Assembly: GCF_001883705.2 (NCBI RefSeq)
Contig: NZ_MDEQ02000003.1
Coordinates: 370,613-434,612, forward strand
DNA: 64,000 bases
Direction of reading: 5' to 3'
From: Burkholderia catarinensis
GTDB lineage: Bacteria > Pseudomonadota > Gammaproteobacteria > Burkholderiales > Burkholderiaceae
This document shows positions 35,758-45,717 of this stretch, in pieces; position 1 is the first letter of the stretch, and each line of letters starts with the position of its first letter. Under the pieces are notes generated by a model that saw nothing but the letters and a program-made list of their open reading frames with translations, ran no database searches and was not told where the DNA came from. The translations under genes and the position numbers were made by a program.

Positions 35758-37077
35758 ATGAACTCTTCCTCCGATTCGATCTCCGCCGGCGCCGGCGGAT
35801 TCGTGCCGCCGAATCCGGGCGGCATGCATCCGGCTGCCGCGGCGGGCGCGGCCGGGCCGACGGCCACGCAGCCGCGGCCCGGCCGCTGGGCCGCGAGCGG
35901 CACGAACCCGCTCGTCGCGGCCGCGAACCCGCTGCTCAATCTGGTGCCGCAGATCCGCTCGACCGTCCATCATCCGAATCCGGCGTGGCTGCGCGAGCAT
36001 CTCGTCGTCGAGATCCGGCAGTTCGAGGCGAGCGCGCAGGAAGCCGGCGTGCCGTCCGAAGCGATCATCGGCGCGCGCTACTGCCTGTGCACGGCGCTCG
36101 ACGAGGCGGCCGCGCTGACGCCGTGGGGCGGCAGCGTGTGGTCGTCGCACAGCCTGCTCGTGTCGTTCCACAACGAAACCTGGGGCGGCGAGAAGTTCTT
36201 CCACCTGCTCGAACGCCTGTCGCAGCAGCCGCGCCAGCATCTCGACCTGCTGGAGCTGCTGTATTTCTGTCTCGCGCTCGGCTTCGAGGGCCGCTATCGC
36301 GTGCTCGACAACGGCCACGCGCAGCTCGATGCGCTGCGCCGCCAGCTCGCGCAGACGATCCGCTCGGTGCGCGGCGAATTCGAGCCCGCGCTGTCGCCGC
36401 ACTGGCGCGACGTCGTCACGCGCGACGTCGCGCGCCGTTTCGTCGTGCCGCTGTGGGTGTGCGTCGCGCTCGCGCTGCTGATCGGCTTCGGCGTGTTCGT
36501 CGGGCTGCGCATCGCGCTCGCCGGGCATTCGGATCGATTGTTCGCGTCGATCGACGCGCTGCACGTGCCGAAGCTGCAGCCCACGCAGGCGCCGCCGCGC
36601 CCGGCGGCGGCGCCGCGCATCGCGAAGTTCCTGGAACCCGAGATCGCGGCCGGCCTCGTGGCGGTGCGCGACGACGCCGATCGCAGCGTGATCGTGCTGC
36701 GCGGCGACGGGCTGTTCAAGTCCGGCTCGACATCGGTGATCGACCGCTACGCATCGGTGCTCGCGCGCGTCGCCGATGCGCTGAACAAGGTGCCCGGCAA
36801 CGTGCGCGTGACCGGCTATACCGACGACACGCCCGTGCATACGGCGCGCTTCGCATCGAACTGGGACCTGTCGCGCGAACGCGCGGAAGCCGTGCGCGGC
36901 ATGGTCGCCGCGCGGCTCGATCGTCCGGAACGGCTTGCGGCCGAAGGGCGCGGCACGCTCGATCCGGTCGCGCCGAACGATACGCCCGCGAACCGCGCGC
37001 TGAACCGACGCGTCGAGATCACGCTGCTGCCGGCGCCCGGCAGCGCCGCCGTCGGCGCGACGCAGGGGGCCAATTGA
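35758..37077 (+). CDS. tssL: T6SS membrane-complex protein TssL with OmpA-like domain
   Basis: 439 residues, ATG 35758. A Pro/Gly/Ala-rich N-terminus is followed by the DotU domain (about 65-225; ARYCLCTALDEAAALTPWG), one membrane segment (about 228-250) and a C-terminal OmpA peptidoglycan-binding domain (about 330-435; VTGYTDDTPVHTARFASNWDLS). This is the peptidoglycan-anchored class of TssL. A structured 132-base gap follows it. Confidence 0.96.
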   Translation: MNSSSDSISAGAGGFVPPNPGGMHPAAAAGAAGPTATQPRPGRWAASGTNPLVAAANPLLNLVPQIRSTVHHPNPAWLREHLVVEIRQFEASAQEAGVPSEAIIGARYCLCTALDEAAALTPWGGSVWSSHSLLVSFHNETWGGEKFFHLLERLSQQPRQHLDLLELLYFCLALGFEGRYRVLDNGHAQLDALRRQLAQTIRSVRGEFEPALSPHWRDVVTRDVARRFVVPLWVCVALALLIGFGVFVGLRIALAGHSDRLFASIDALHVPKLQPTQAPPRPAAAPRIAKFLEPEIAAGLVAVRDDADRSVIVLRGDGLFKSGSTSVIDRYASVLARVADALNKVPGNVRVTGYTDDTPVHTARFASNWDLSRERAEAVRGMVAARLDRPERLAAEGRGTLDPVAPNDTPANRALNRRVEITLLPAPGSAAVGATQGAN

Positions 37078-37209
37078 GATGAAACGCCCCCCACGCTCAC
37101 TTCGTTCGCTGTCGACCGGAGTTGGCGCTTCAGCGCTTACTCCGGTCCCATGCACGGCTCCCCCCGCGGGGGCGGTCAGCCTCCTTGGGGCGGCCCGGCG
37201 GAGGCTGAC
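37078..37209 (+). repeat. Structured intergenic repeat between tssL and tssM that masks the tssM ribosome binding site
   Basis: The 132 bases contain three inverted repeats: ACCGGAGT/ACTCCGGT (around 37117-37146), CCCCCGCGGGGG, and GTCAGCCTCC (37175-37184) with its exact complement GGAGGCTGAC (37200-37209). The last arm contains the GGAGG ribosome binding site and ends at the tssM ATG. The CCCCCACGCTCACTTCGTTCGCT motif at its start resembles interspersed intergenic repeats that I recall from Burkholderiales genomes. Confidence 0.65.
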
Positions 37210-40200
37210 ATGAACCAGGCTGTCGCGCGTTTCGTCCGGCCGTTGCCGTCGCGGGAGATCTGGACCTTCGCCGGTCTCGTCGTGCTCGCGTGCTTCGTGT
37301 GGCTCGCGGGCCCGCTGTTCGCGTTCGCCGAGGTCCGGCCGCTCGAAAGCGGCTGGGCGCGCGGGCTGACGATCGCGGTGCTGTTCGCCGCGTGGGGCGC
37401 GCGCGTCGCGTGGCGAAGCTGGCGCGCCGGCCGCCTCAACGCGCAACTGCTGAACCAGCTTCGCGCGGCCGTGCCGGGGCCGGCCACCGCCGACGATCCG
37501 GCGAAGGCGCAGCTCGACGAACTGCGCAGCCGCTTCGACGAAGCCGCGACGCTGCTGAAGAAAGTCCGCTTCGGGCAGGCCGACACCGTGCGCCACGGCC
37601 TGCCGCGCTGGTTCGACGCGATGTCGCGCCAGTATCTGTACCAGTTGCCGTGGTACGTGTTCATCGGCGCGCCGGGCTCGGGCAAGACCACCGCGCTCGT
37701 GAATTCCGGGCTCAGCTTTCCGCTCGCCGAGCAGTTCGGCCGCGCGGCGATTCGCGGCGTGGGCGGCACGCGCCATTGCGACTGGTGGTTCACCAACGAC
37801 GCGGTGCTGATCGACACGGCCGGCCGCTACACGACGCACGAGGGCAACCGCGCGCTCGACGAGGCCGAGTGGAAAGGCTTCGTCGACCTGCTGAAGAAAT
37901 ACCGCACGCGCCAGCCGCTGAACGGCGCGATGCTGACGATCAGCGTCGCCGACCTGCTCGGCGCGTCGGAAGCCGAGCGCACGCAGCACGCGATGGTGCT
38001 GCGCAAGCGGCTGCTCGAATTGCGCGCGCAGCTCGGCATCCGCTTTCCCGTGTACCTGCTCGTGACGAAGGCCGACCTGCTCGCGGGCTTCGCCGAGTAT
38101 TTCGGCGGCTACGGCCGCGCGGAATGCGCGCAGGTGTGGGGCTTCACGTTCCCGCTCGCGCAAAGCGAGGCGCCGGGCTTCGACCTGCGCGCGGCATTCG
38201 ACCGCGAATACCGGCTGCTGCACCAGCGGCTGAACGACGGGCTGCCCGAACTGCTCGCCGCGCAGACCGACGCGCACCAGCGCGAAATGACGTACCTGTT
38301 GCCGCAGCAGATCGCCGACCTGCAGGACATGCTCGGCCAGTTCGTCGCCGAAGTGTTTTCCGTCTCGAGCTTCGAGCCGATGCCGATGCTGCGCGGCGTG
38401 TACCTGACGAGCGGCACGCAGGAGGGCACCGCGTTCGATCGCGTGATGAGCGGCATCAAGCGCTTCCTGAAGATCGAGGGCGTGCCGCCGGTCGCGCAGG
38501 TCGGTTCGACCGGGCGCAGCTTCTTCCTGAAATCGCTGCTGCAGGAACACATCTTCCGCGAAGCCGCGCTCGCCGGCAGCGACCTGCGCTGGCATCAGAA
38601 GCGGCGCGTGCTGCAGATCGCCGGCTACGTGCTGCTCGCGCTGCTATGCGTGGCCGTGCTGGCCGCGTGGCTGCGCAGCTATGCGAACAACCGGACGTAT
38701 CTCGACCAGATCGCCGCGCGCGTGCCGGCCGTCGATTCGCAGATCGCCGGCGCGAAATTCTCCGATGCGTCCGACATCGCCCGGCTGCTGCCCGTGCTCG
38801 ACGCGCTCGGCGGCCTCGCGAATGCGGGCGGCGTCGACCTGCAGCATCCGCCGCTCGCGTACCGGTGGGGGCTGTTCCAGGGCGAGAAGATCGACGAGGC
38901 CGTCGACGCCGTGTACCGGCGCGCGCTCGACGACGTGCTGCTGCCGATCGCCGCGCGTCGCATGGAAGCCGCGCTGCGCGACGCGCGGCCCGACGAAACC
39001 GAATACGCGTATGCGGCGCTGAAGGCGTACCTGATGCTGTACGACAGCGCGCACTACGATCCCGCGTTCGTGCAGGCTGTCGTCGACCTCGAAATGGAAC
39101 GCGCGCTGCCGCCCGATTTCTCGCCGGCCGAACGTGCCGCGCTGCGCGCGCATCTCGCCGCGCTGTTCGGCAGCCGCGTCGCGGTGTCGCCGTATCCGAT
39201 GAACGAGCGGCTCGTGGCCGACGTGCGCGACCGGCTGCGGCAGGTGCCGTTCTCGCAGCGGCTGTACCGGCAGCTCACGCGCACGCTGCGCCCGGCGACG
39301 TCCGCGTTCGACTTCGGCATCACGCGCGCGGTCGGCCCCGACGCGTCGCTGGTATTCCGCCGCCAGAGCGGCAAGCCGCTGTCCGAGGGCGTGCCGGGCC
39401 TCTATACGCGCAACGGCTATCGCAACGTGTTCGCGCCGCGCCTGGCCGGCGAGGTCGAGGCATACGGGCGCGAGGAAGTGTGGGTGCTGAATCTCGGGCT
39501 GTCCGAGATCCCCGGGCCGAACGACGCGGCCGCATGGGCGCGCGACATCCGCCAGCTCTACCTGAACGACTACCTGAAGATCTGGGACGACTATCTCGCC
39601 GACATCAAGCTGCAGCGCACGGCAACGCTCGCGCAGAGCATCCAGGTCGCACGCGCGCTGTCGTCCGCCGATTCGCCGCTCACGCGGCTGATGGTCGCGC
39701 TTGCGCGCGACACGGCGCTCGGCGATACGCCGGGCGGGGCGCGCAATCTCGCATCGCGCGCACAGGACAAGGTCGACGAGGCGCGCAGTTCGCTGTCGCA
39801 GATCTTCGCGGGCCAGGCCAGCGACGCGAATCCGTCCGCGGCGGCGCCCGCCAGCCCCGAGCAGGTGGTCGACAGCCACTTCGCCGGGCTGCGTGCGTTC
39901 GCGCCTGGCAGCGGCGACCAGGCGCAGGCGTTCGACGCGGTGCTGAAGTCGATCGACGCGCTGTACACGTACCTGACCGCCACCGACGACGCGCTGAGGA
40001 GCGGTGCGCAACCGCCGCCGTCCGATGCGCCCGCGCGGCTACGTGCGCAGGCCGGCCGGCTGCCGACGCCGTTCCGCGAAGTGCTCGACGATCTGTCGAA
40101 CGTCGCGAACGGCAGCGTCGCGACCGTCGAGCAGCGCAGCGTCGCGACGCGGGCCGGCGCGAACGTCGGCGACTTCTGCCGGCAGGCGGTCGCGGGCCGT

Positions 40201-40839
40201 TATCCGTTCGCGCGCGGCTCGTCGCGCGACGTCGCGCCGGCGGATTTCGCGCAGATGTTCGCGCCGGGCGGGCTGATGGACGACTTCTTCCAGAAGAACC
40301 TGCAATCGATCGTCGATACGACGTCGCACCCGTGGCGCTTCGCGAACCGCAATGCGGACGCCGATCCGTCGGCCGCCGCGATGCTTTCGTCGTTCGAGAA
40401 GGCGGCGGTGATCCGCGACGTCTATTTCGGCGGCGGCGGCGCGCGCACCGCGCAGTTGAAGGTGCAGATCCAGCCGCTCGAAATGGACCCGTCGATCACG
40501 GAGATGGTGCTCGACGTCGACGGGCAGATCGTCCGCTACGCGCACGGCCCGCTCGTGCAGAGCGCGGTGGGCTGGCCGGGCCCGCGCGGCAGCAATCAGG
40601 TGCGGCTGCAGGTGTCGGGGCAGGCCGGCGCGACCGACGGCCTCACGGCCGACGGGCCGTGGGCGCTGCACCGGCTGTTCGACCGCGCGGCCGTGTCGGC
40701 CGGGCGCGGCTCCGACCAGATGATTGCGCGCTTCACGGTCGACGGCAAACCGATCGTGCTTCAGGTGAATGCGGGCAGTGTCCGCAACCCGTTCAGGCTG
40801 CCCCAGATGGAGTCCTTTACATGCCCTCCGAAGCCATGA
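37210..40839 (+). CDS. tssM: T6SS membrane-complex protein TssM (IcmF)
   Basis: 1209 residues from ATG 37210 (MNQAVARFVRPLPSREIW). Two N-terminal membrane segments precede a cytoplasmic NTPase-like domain with Walker A FIGAPGSGKTTAL at about 151-163. A third membrane segment lies near residue 475, and the rest is a long periplasmic part ending in the TssJ-contacting beta domain. It spans the envelope with TssJ and TssL. Upstream in-frame codons lie within the repeat and are not used. The ribosome binding site is within a hairpin. Confidence 0.97.
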   Translation: MNQAVARFVRPLPSREIWTFAGLVVLACFVWLAGPLFAFAEVRPLESGWARGLTIAVLFAAWGARVAWRSWRAGRLNAQLLNQLRAAVPGPATADDPAKAQLDELRSRFDEAATLLKKVRFGQADTVRHGLPRWFDAMSRQYLYQLPWYVFIGAPGSGKTTALVNSGLSFPLAEQFGRAAIRGVGGTRHCDWWFTNDAVLIDTAGRYTTHEGNRALDEAEWKGFVDLLKKYRTRQPLNGAMLTISVADLLGASEAERTQHAMVLRKRLLELRAQLGIRFPVYLLVTKADLLAGFAEYFGGYGRAECAQVWGFTFPLAQSEAPGFDLRAAFDREYRLLHQRLNDGLPELLAAQTDAHQREMTYLLPQQIADLQDMLGQFVAEVFSVSSFEPMPMLRGVYLTSGTQEGTAFDRVMSGIKRFLKIEGVPPVAQVGSTGRSFFLKSLLQEHIFREAALAGSDLRWHQKRRVLQIAGYVLLALLCVAVLAAWLRSYANNRTYLDQIAARVPAVDSQIAGAKFSDASDIARLLPVLDALGGLANAGGVDLQHPPLAYRWGLFQGEKIDEAVDAVYRRALDDVLLPIAARRMEAALRDARPDETEYAYAALKAYLMLYDSAHYDPAFVQAVVDLEMERALPPDFSPAERAALRAHLAALFGSRVAVSPYPMNERLVADVRDRLRQVPFSQRLYRQLTRTLRPATSAFDFGITRAVGPDASLVFRRQSGKPLSEGVPGLYTRNGYRNVFAPRLAGEVEAYGREEVWVLNLGLSEIPGPNDAAAWARDIRQLYLNDYLKIWDDYLADIKLQRTATLAQSIQVARALSSADSPLTRLMVALARDTALGDTPGGARNLASRAQDKVDEARSSLSQIFAGQASDANPSAAAPASPEQVVDSHFAGLRAFAPGSGDQAQAFDAVLKSIDALYTYLTATDDALRSGAQPPPSDAPARLRAQAGRLPTPFREVLDDLSNVANGSVATVEQRSVATRAGANVGDFCRQAVAGRYPFARGSSRDVAPADFAQMFAPGGLMDDFFQKNLQSIVDTTSHPWRFANRNADADPSAAAMLSSFEKAAVIRDVYFGGGGARTAQLKVQIQPLEMDPSITEMVLDVDGQIVRYAHGPLVQSAVGWPGPRGSNQVRLQVSGQAGATDGLTADGPWALHRLFDRAAVSAGRGSDQMIARFTVDGKPIVLQVNAGSVRNPFRLPQMESFTCPPKP

Positions 40840-41534
40840 GCCCGACGCCGCCGCTCACGCGCGCCGACGGCGACGCGCCGGCCTGGTACGGGAAGATTCC
40901 CGGCGCCGGCGACTTCGTGAACAGCCGGCTGCCGCATGCGCTCGCGCTCTGGTGGGAACGCTGGCTCCAGCAGGGGATGGCCGCGATGCGCCAGCGCGGC
41001 GCTGACGAGATCGAGCGCCACTACACGGTCGCGCCGGTGTGGAATTTCCTGATTCCGGCGGGCGCCGGCGCGTCGTGCGTGCAGCCGGGCTGCCTCGCGC
41101 CGAGCTGCGACCGCGTGGGGCGCTATTACCCGGTGATCGTCACGCTGCCGCTGCGCGCGGCCGATTACTGGAACGGGCTGCCGGACGCCGCCGACACGTT
41201 CTACTGGCAGGTCGGCCAGGCGCTGCTCGACGCGATCCGTCATGCGCGTGCGCCGGGCGATCTCGAGCGGACGCTCGAACGCGTGCGGCTCGCGCCGGGC
41301 GGCGGCCGGTACGCGGACATCGCCGAGCGCACGCCGGCGACGCTGCCGGAGCAGCCGGAACAGCCGGAACAGCCGAATCTTGCCGCGTGGCCGGGGCTAT
41401 CCGGTTATTTCGATCCGCACGGCGGCACCAGTTTCTGGTGGACCAACCGCGCCGACGGATCGCCGCTGCGCACGCATGCGCATACGGGCACGCCCGACAA
41501 CGCGCTGTTCCTGACGCTGTTCGGCGGCGGCTGA
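40821..41534 (+). CDS. tagF: T6SS post-translational regulator TagF
   Basis: 237 residues from ATG 40821; a second in-frame ATG at 40836 would give the common 4-bp overlap with the tssM stop and is equally possible. The TagF signature PAWYGKIPGAGDFVNSRLPHAL is followed by the WNFLIPAGA and GRYYPVIVTLPL motifs. A triple EQPEQP repeat (41348-41374) precedes the C-terminal part. TagF blocks assembly by binding the FHA protein. Here it lies beside the kinase gene, which opposes it. Confidence 0.93.
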   Translation: MPSEAMSPTPPLTRADGDAPAWYGKIPGAGDFVNSRLPHALALWWERWLQQGMAAMRQRGADEIERHYTVAPVWNFLIPAGAGASCVQPGCLAPSCDRVGRYYPVIVTLPLRAADYWNGLPDAADTFYWQVGQALLDAIRHARAPGDLERTLERVRLAPGGGRYADIAERTPATLPEQPEQPEQPNLAAWPGLSGYFDPHGGTSFWWTNRADGSPLRTHAHTGTPDNALFLTLFGGG

Positions 41535-41607
41535 CGGGCCCGGCCGACAGTGGGCGGGCCGCCGGGCGCGGCGGGCGGAAAGGACGCGGTTTCGAGAGGT
41601 GGTGGAG

Positions 41608-43980
41608 ATGAAGGACGCAGGATCGAGGGACAACGAGCACGACACGGCAACACGCGGCGACGCATCCGAATTCGCGGTGCGGCCGCTGCCGCTCGGCCAT
41701 CGCCTGGGCGAACTCCAGCTCGACGAGGTGCTGGGCATCGGCGGTTTCGGGATCGTCTATCGCGCGTTCGACCGCACGTTGCGGCGCGCGGTCGCGATCA
41801 AGGAGTACATGCCGTCGATGCTCGCGACGCGCGGCGGCGACTACACGGTGTCGCTGCGTTCCGAGCGGTTCGCGCAGGCGTTCGACGCCGGGCGGGGCGC
41901 GTTCCTCAACGAAGCGCGCCTGCTCGCGCAATTCGACCATCCGGGGCTCGTCAAGGTCCTGCACTTCTGGGAGAGCCACGGCACCGCGTACATGGTGATG
42001 CCGTTCTACGAAGGGCGCACGCTCAAGCAACTGCTCGACGGCGGGATGCGGATCAGCGAGACGCAGTTGCGCAACATCGTCGGCGCGCTGCTCGGCGCGC
42101 TCGACACGCTGCATCGCGCGCAGTGCTTCCATCGCGACGTCGCGCTCGACAACGTGCTGATCCGCCCGAACGGCAGCGCGATCCTGCTCGACTTCGGCGC
42201 GGCGCGCAAACGGATCGGCGATCTCGTCGACGACGGCGCGATGATGATCAAGCCCGGCTACGCGCCGATCGAGCAGTACACCGACGATCCCGCGTTCAGC
42301 CAGGGGCCGTGGACCGATCTCTATGCGCTCGGCGCGGTGATGCACGCGATGATCACCGGCGAGCTGCCGCCCGCGGCCGTCGTGCGCAGCATCAAGGACA
42401 CGTACCGGCCGCTCGCGTCGCGCGAGTTGCCGGCCGGCGAGGTGTACAGCCCGGCGTTTCTCGCGGCGGTCGACCATGCGCTGCAGTTGCGGATTCCGGA
42501 TCGGCCGGAATCGGTCGCGGCGTTCGCGGCGGAACTCGGGCTGCGGGATGTCGACCGGGCGGGCGGCGGGTATGCCGCGGCGGTCGATGCGGGCCGCAGC
42601 GGTGACGCGAAGGGCGCGGCTTCCGTTGCGCCCGGTACCGCGTCGGCGGCTGCTTCGGCGTCGATCGGCGAGGGCATGACCGCGTCGGGTCACGCTGCGC
42701 ACGAAGCGCAGTTGTCGCCGCCCGCGCGTCCGGGTGCTCCGTCGACGCCGTCGGCTCCGCAGGCTGCCGCGTCGAACGCGCCCGACGGCAAGCGGGAGAC
42801 GGGCGTCTCTTCCGCGTCGACGACGGCTGCGCAAGGCGCGGCGATCGCGGCGGCCGGCGCGCTGGCGTCGTCGGCATCGCATGCGTCGCAACCGGCCGCG
42901 AAGCCTGCCGAATCCGGCGTGCGTGAAGGCGACGCCGAGCGCGTGAAGGAAGCATCCCGGCAAGAACCGTCATCGGCCACGGCCGAAACGCACGACGGTG
43001 CAGGGGCTCGACCGGCACATGCCGATGCGGATATCGGCAAGCATGAGGCTGCGGATACCGGAAACACGAACGGCAATGCGGGCCCGCTTGCCGGGGTGAC
43101 GCGTGGTGGTGGCGATGGCGGCGGCACGAGCGCGCCGCGTTCCGCTGCATCGACACCGGCATCGTCGTCGGGCGGTGCATCCGCGCCGACCGGAGGCCAG
43201 CGCGGCCCGGCGCTCGCCGGATCGCGCAACCGCCGCGTGCCCGTCTACGTCGGGAGCGCGCTTGTCGCGCTGATCGCCGTTGGCCTCGCCGCGACCTATC
43301 TGTCGCGTCCCGCCCGCGTCGCCGACGAAGCCGCGCCCGCCGCGAGCCAGCCGCAAGCCGGCACGTCGCCGCCCGCGAGCACGCCGGGCGCCACGCTGGC
43401 CCAGCAAGGGCCGACCCCGACCGTCGTGCCGCCGTCGAGCCTGCCGGCCGGATCGTCGGCGCAGGTTCCGCCGCCGCCTGTCGCCGCCGCGCCGGCCAGC
43501 ACGCCTGCCGTCGAGGCGGCCGCCGCCGCGCCGCAGGTCGCGACAACCGTCGCGAACCCGGCCTCGCCGCGAGCCGGCTCCAGCGCCACCATCGCGCCCG
43601 CCGGCAGCCTCGACGCGTCGGAACGCGTCGTCAGCGTGCCGCCGTCGGAAGCCGCCGGGTCACCGGTGCCCACGCCCACGCCGGTGCCCAGGCCGCAGTC
43701 GGAAACCGGGACGGCTATCGCCGCCGTGAACGTGCTGCCGGCCGAGCAACGTCCGCCGAAGACGCAGGAAACCGTCCCGGTGCGCTTCAACGTTCGCCCG
43801 TGGGGCGACGTGTACGTGAACGGCGCCCGGCGCGGCGCGAGCCCGCCGCTGCGCTCGGTGTCGCTCGCGCCGGGCGTCTACGTGATCGAGATCCGCAACG
43901 GCTCGCTGCCGCCGTTGCACCGCACCGTGGCGATCGACTTCGGCAGCAAACCGGTCAACATCGACTATGCATTCGAATGA
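41608..43980 (+). CDS. ppkA: T6SS serine/threonine protein kinase, PpkA-like, with C-terminal PEGA-like domain
   Basis: 790 residues from ATG 41608 (a GTG three codons earlier is possible). The N-terminal kinase domain has GIGGFGIVYRA, VAIKEYMP (Lys65), CFHRDVALDNVLI and LLDFGAARKR. Next come a very long Ala/Ser/Pro-rich linker, a membrane segment (about 545-567) and a periplasmic region ending in a PEGA-like sandwich (WGDVYVNGARRGASPPLRSV). It likely phosphorylates TagH to trigger assembly. No phosphatase gene (pppA) is present in the cluster. It overlaps tssA by 14 bp. Confidence 0.9.
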   Translation: MKDAGSRDNEHDTATRGDASEFAVRPLPLGHRLGELQLDEVLGIGGFGIVYRAFDRTLRRAVAIKEYMPSMLATRGGDYTVSLRSERFAQAFDAGRGAFLNEARLLAQFDHPGLVKVLHFWESHGTAYMVMPFYEGRTLKQLLDGGMRISETQLRNIVGALLGALDTLHRAQCFHRDVALDNVLIRPNGSAILLDFGAARKRIGDLVDDGAMMIKPGYAPIEQYTDDPAFSQGPWTDLYALGAVMHAMITGELPPAAVVRSIKDTYRPLASRELPAGEVYSPAFLAAVDHALQLRIPDRPESVAAFAAELGLRDVDRAGGGYAAAVDAGRSGDAKGAASVAPGTASAAASASIGEGMTASGHAAHEAQLSPPARPGAPSTPSAPQAAASNAPDGKRETGVSSASTTAAQGAAIAAAGALASSASHASQPAAKPAESGVREGDAERVKEASRQEPSSATAETHDGAGARPAHADADIGKHEAADTGNTNGNAGPLAGVTRGGGDGGGTSAPRSAASTPASSSGGASAPTGGQRGPALAGSRNRRVPVYVGSALVALIAVGLAATYLSRPARVADEAAPAASQPQAGTSPPASTPGATLAQQGPTPTVVPPSSLPAGSSAQVPPPPVAAAPASTPAVEAAAAAPQVATTVANPASPRAGSSATIAPAGSLDASERVVSVPPSEAAGSPVPTPTPVPRPQSETGTAIAAVNVLPAEQRPPKTQETVPVRFNVRPWGDVYVNGARRGASPPLRSVSLAPGVYVIEIRNGSLPPLHRTVAIDFGSKPVNIDYAFE

Positions 43981-45085
43981 CGTCAGCCAGGCGGCGCTGG
44001 CCGCCGCGGCGCTTCCCGCTGCGCCGCCCGGCATGCCGGCGGCGACGCCGCGCGCCGACCTGATCGGCCGGCTGCTCGCGGACGTCGCGCCCGATGCGCC
44101 GTGCGGCGCGAACCTCGAGTACGACGCCGAGTTCCTGCAACTGCAGGAGCGCGCGACGCCGCGCGCCGAGCAGCAGTACGGCGACACCGTGATCCCGGCC
44201 GAGGCGCCCGACTGGCGCGCGGTCGAGCGGCTCGCGCTTGCGCTGTCCGCGCGCACGAAAGACCTGCGCGTTATCGCCTGTCTCGCGCGAAGCTGGACCG
44301 AGCAGCACGGCATTCCCGGCTATGCGGACGCGCTCGTCATCGTCGCGAACCTGCTCGGGCACCGGTGGGACGACCTGCATCCGCGGCTCGACGCGGACGG
44401 CGAACCGGACCCGACGCCGCGGATGAACGCACTCGCCGACGTGGCCGGCGCGCACGACTGCGCACGCGCGGCACGCCGCCAGCCGCTGTTCGACGGCGGC
44501 CCGAGTGTGCGCGACGCCGAACGGCTGCTCGACGGCCGCGACGAAACCGGCGCCACCGCGGCGGGCAGCCGCGAAAGCCTGGTCGCCGCGCTGTCGGCCG
44601 CGCGCAACGACGGCACGACGCCGCTCGATTCGGCGCGCGCCGCGTTGCACGCGCTGGATGCGATCCGCGCGTGCGTGACGGACCGGCTGGGACGTGAATG
44701 GGCGCCCGACGAAGGTGATGCGGAGAAGGCGTTGCGGCGGATCGTGCACGAAGTGCCGGTGCCCGAGCTGCAACCGGGCGCATCGGACGGCGTGGTGCCC
44801 GCACGACAGGCCGCACCCGGCGACGCGTGGCAGCCCGGCGCGGCACCCGTCGTGCCGAACGCCCACGCGTGGCGCGATGCCGAAGTCGCGAGCCGCGACG
44901 ACGTGCGCATCGGCCTCGACAAGATGTGCCGCTATTTCGAGCTGCACGAGCCGAGCCATCCGGCGCCGCTGCTGCTGCGGCGCGCGCAGCGGCTGCTCGC
45001 GCTCGATTTCTACGAAATCATCCGCGATCTCGCGCCGGAAAGCCTGCCGAAGCTGGACCTGCTGAGCGGCGAGCGGAGCGATTGA
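43967..45085 (+). CDS. tssA: T6SS sheath/baseplate cap protein TssA
   Basis: 372 residues, ATG 43967. ImpA N-terminal domain (DAPCGANLEYDAEFLQLQERA..., DLRVIACLARSWTEQHGIPGYADAL) and a C-terminal region with AEVASRDDVRIGLDKMCRYFELHEPSHPAPLLLRRAQRL. The short C-terminus resembles the class of TssA with a small multimerisation domain. It coordinates tail tube and sheath polymerisation. Confidence 0.93.
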   Translation: MHSNDVSQAALAAAALPAAPPGMPAATPRADLIGRLLADVAPDAPCGANLEYDAEFLQLQERATPRAEQQYGDTVIPAEAPDWRAVERLALALSARTKDLRVIACLARSWTEQHGIPGYADALVIVANLLGHRWDDLHPRLDADGEPDPTPRMNALADVAGAHDCARAARRQPLFDGGPSVRDAERLLDGRDETGATAAGSRESLVAALSAARNDGTTPLDSARAALHALDAIRACVTDRLGREWAPDEGDAEKALRRIVHEVPVPELQPGASDGVVPARQAAPGDAWQPGAAPVVPNAHAWRDAEVASRDDVRIGLDKMCRYFELHEPSHPAPLLLRRAQRLLALDFYEIIRDLAPESLPKLDLLSGERSD

Positions 45086-45162
45086 AACGAACCAACGAAG
45101 CGGGCCGCCACGCGGGCGGCGACGACGTACAGCGCAACCTGATCGATGTGAAGGAGTGGACG

Positions 45163-45717
45163 ATGACGGACAGAACCAAGGCGGCGGGCAGCGGACAGAA
45201 GTTCATCGCGCGCAATCGGGCCCCGCGCGTGCAGATCGAGTACGACGTCGAGACCTACGGCGCCGAACGCAAGGTGCAATTGCCGTTCGTGATGGGCGTG
45301 ATTTCGGACCTGGCGGGCAAACGCGCCGAGCCGCTGCCGGATCTGCCGGAACGCAAGTTTCTCGAGATCGACGTCGACAACTTCGACGAGCGGATGAAGT
45401 CGGTCGCGCCGCGCGTCGCGTTCCAGGTGCCGAATACGCTGACGGGCGAAGGGATGCTCAACGTCGACATGACGTTCGAGCAGATCGACGATTTCTCGCC
45501 GGCCGCGATCGCGCGCAACGTCGACGCGCTGCGCCGGCTGCTGGAGGCGCGCACCGAGCTGTCGAACCTGCTGTCGTACATGGACGGCAAGCACGGCGCC
45601 GAACAGCTGATCGAGCGCGCGATCAACGATCCCGACCTGCTGAAGACGCTCGTGCGCGAACCGCGCGAGCCCGCGCAGGGCGGCGACGCGACCCAACCGG
45701 AGGCCCGCGATGAATGA
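45163..45717 (+). CDS. tssB: T6SS contractile sheath small subunit TssB
   Basis: 184 residues, ATG 45163 with AAGGAG upstream. Conserved RAPRVQIEYDVETYGAERKVQLPFVMGVISDLAG, the RKFLEIDVDNFDERM region and the LLSYMDGKHGAEQLI helix. It forms the sheath with TssC, whose gene overlaps by 8 bp. Confidence 0.98.
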   Translation: MTDRTKAAGSGQKFIARNRAPRVQIEYDVETYGAERKVQLPFVMGVISDLAGKRAEPLPDLPERKFLEIDVDNFDERMKSVAPRVAFQVPNTLTGEGMLNVDMTFEQIDDFSPAAIARNVDALRRLLEARTELSNLLSYMDGKHGAEQLIERAINDPDLLKTLVREPREPAQGGDATQPEARDE

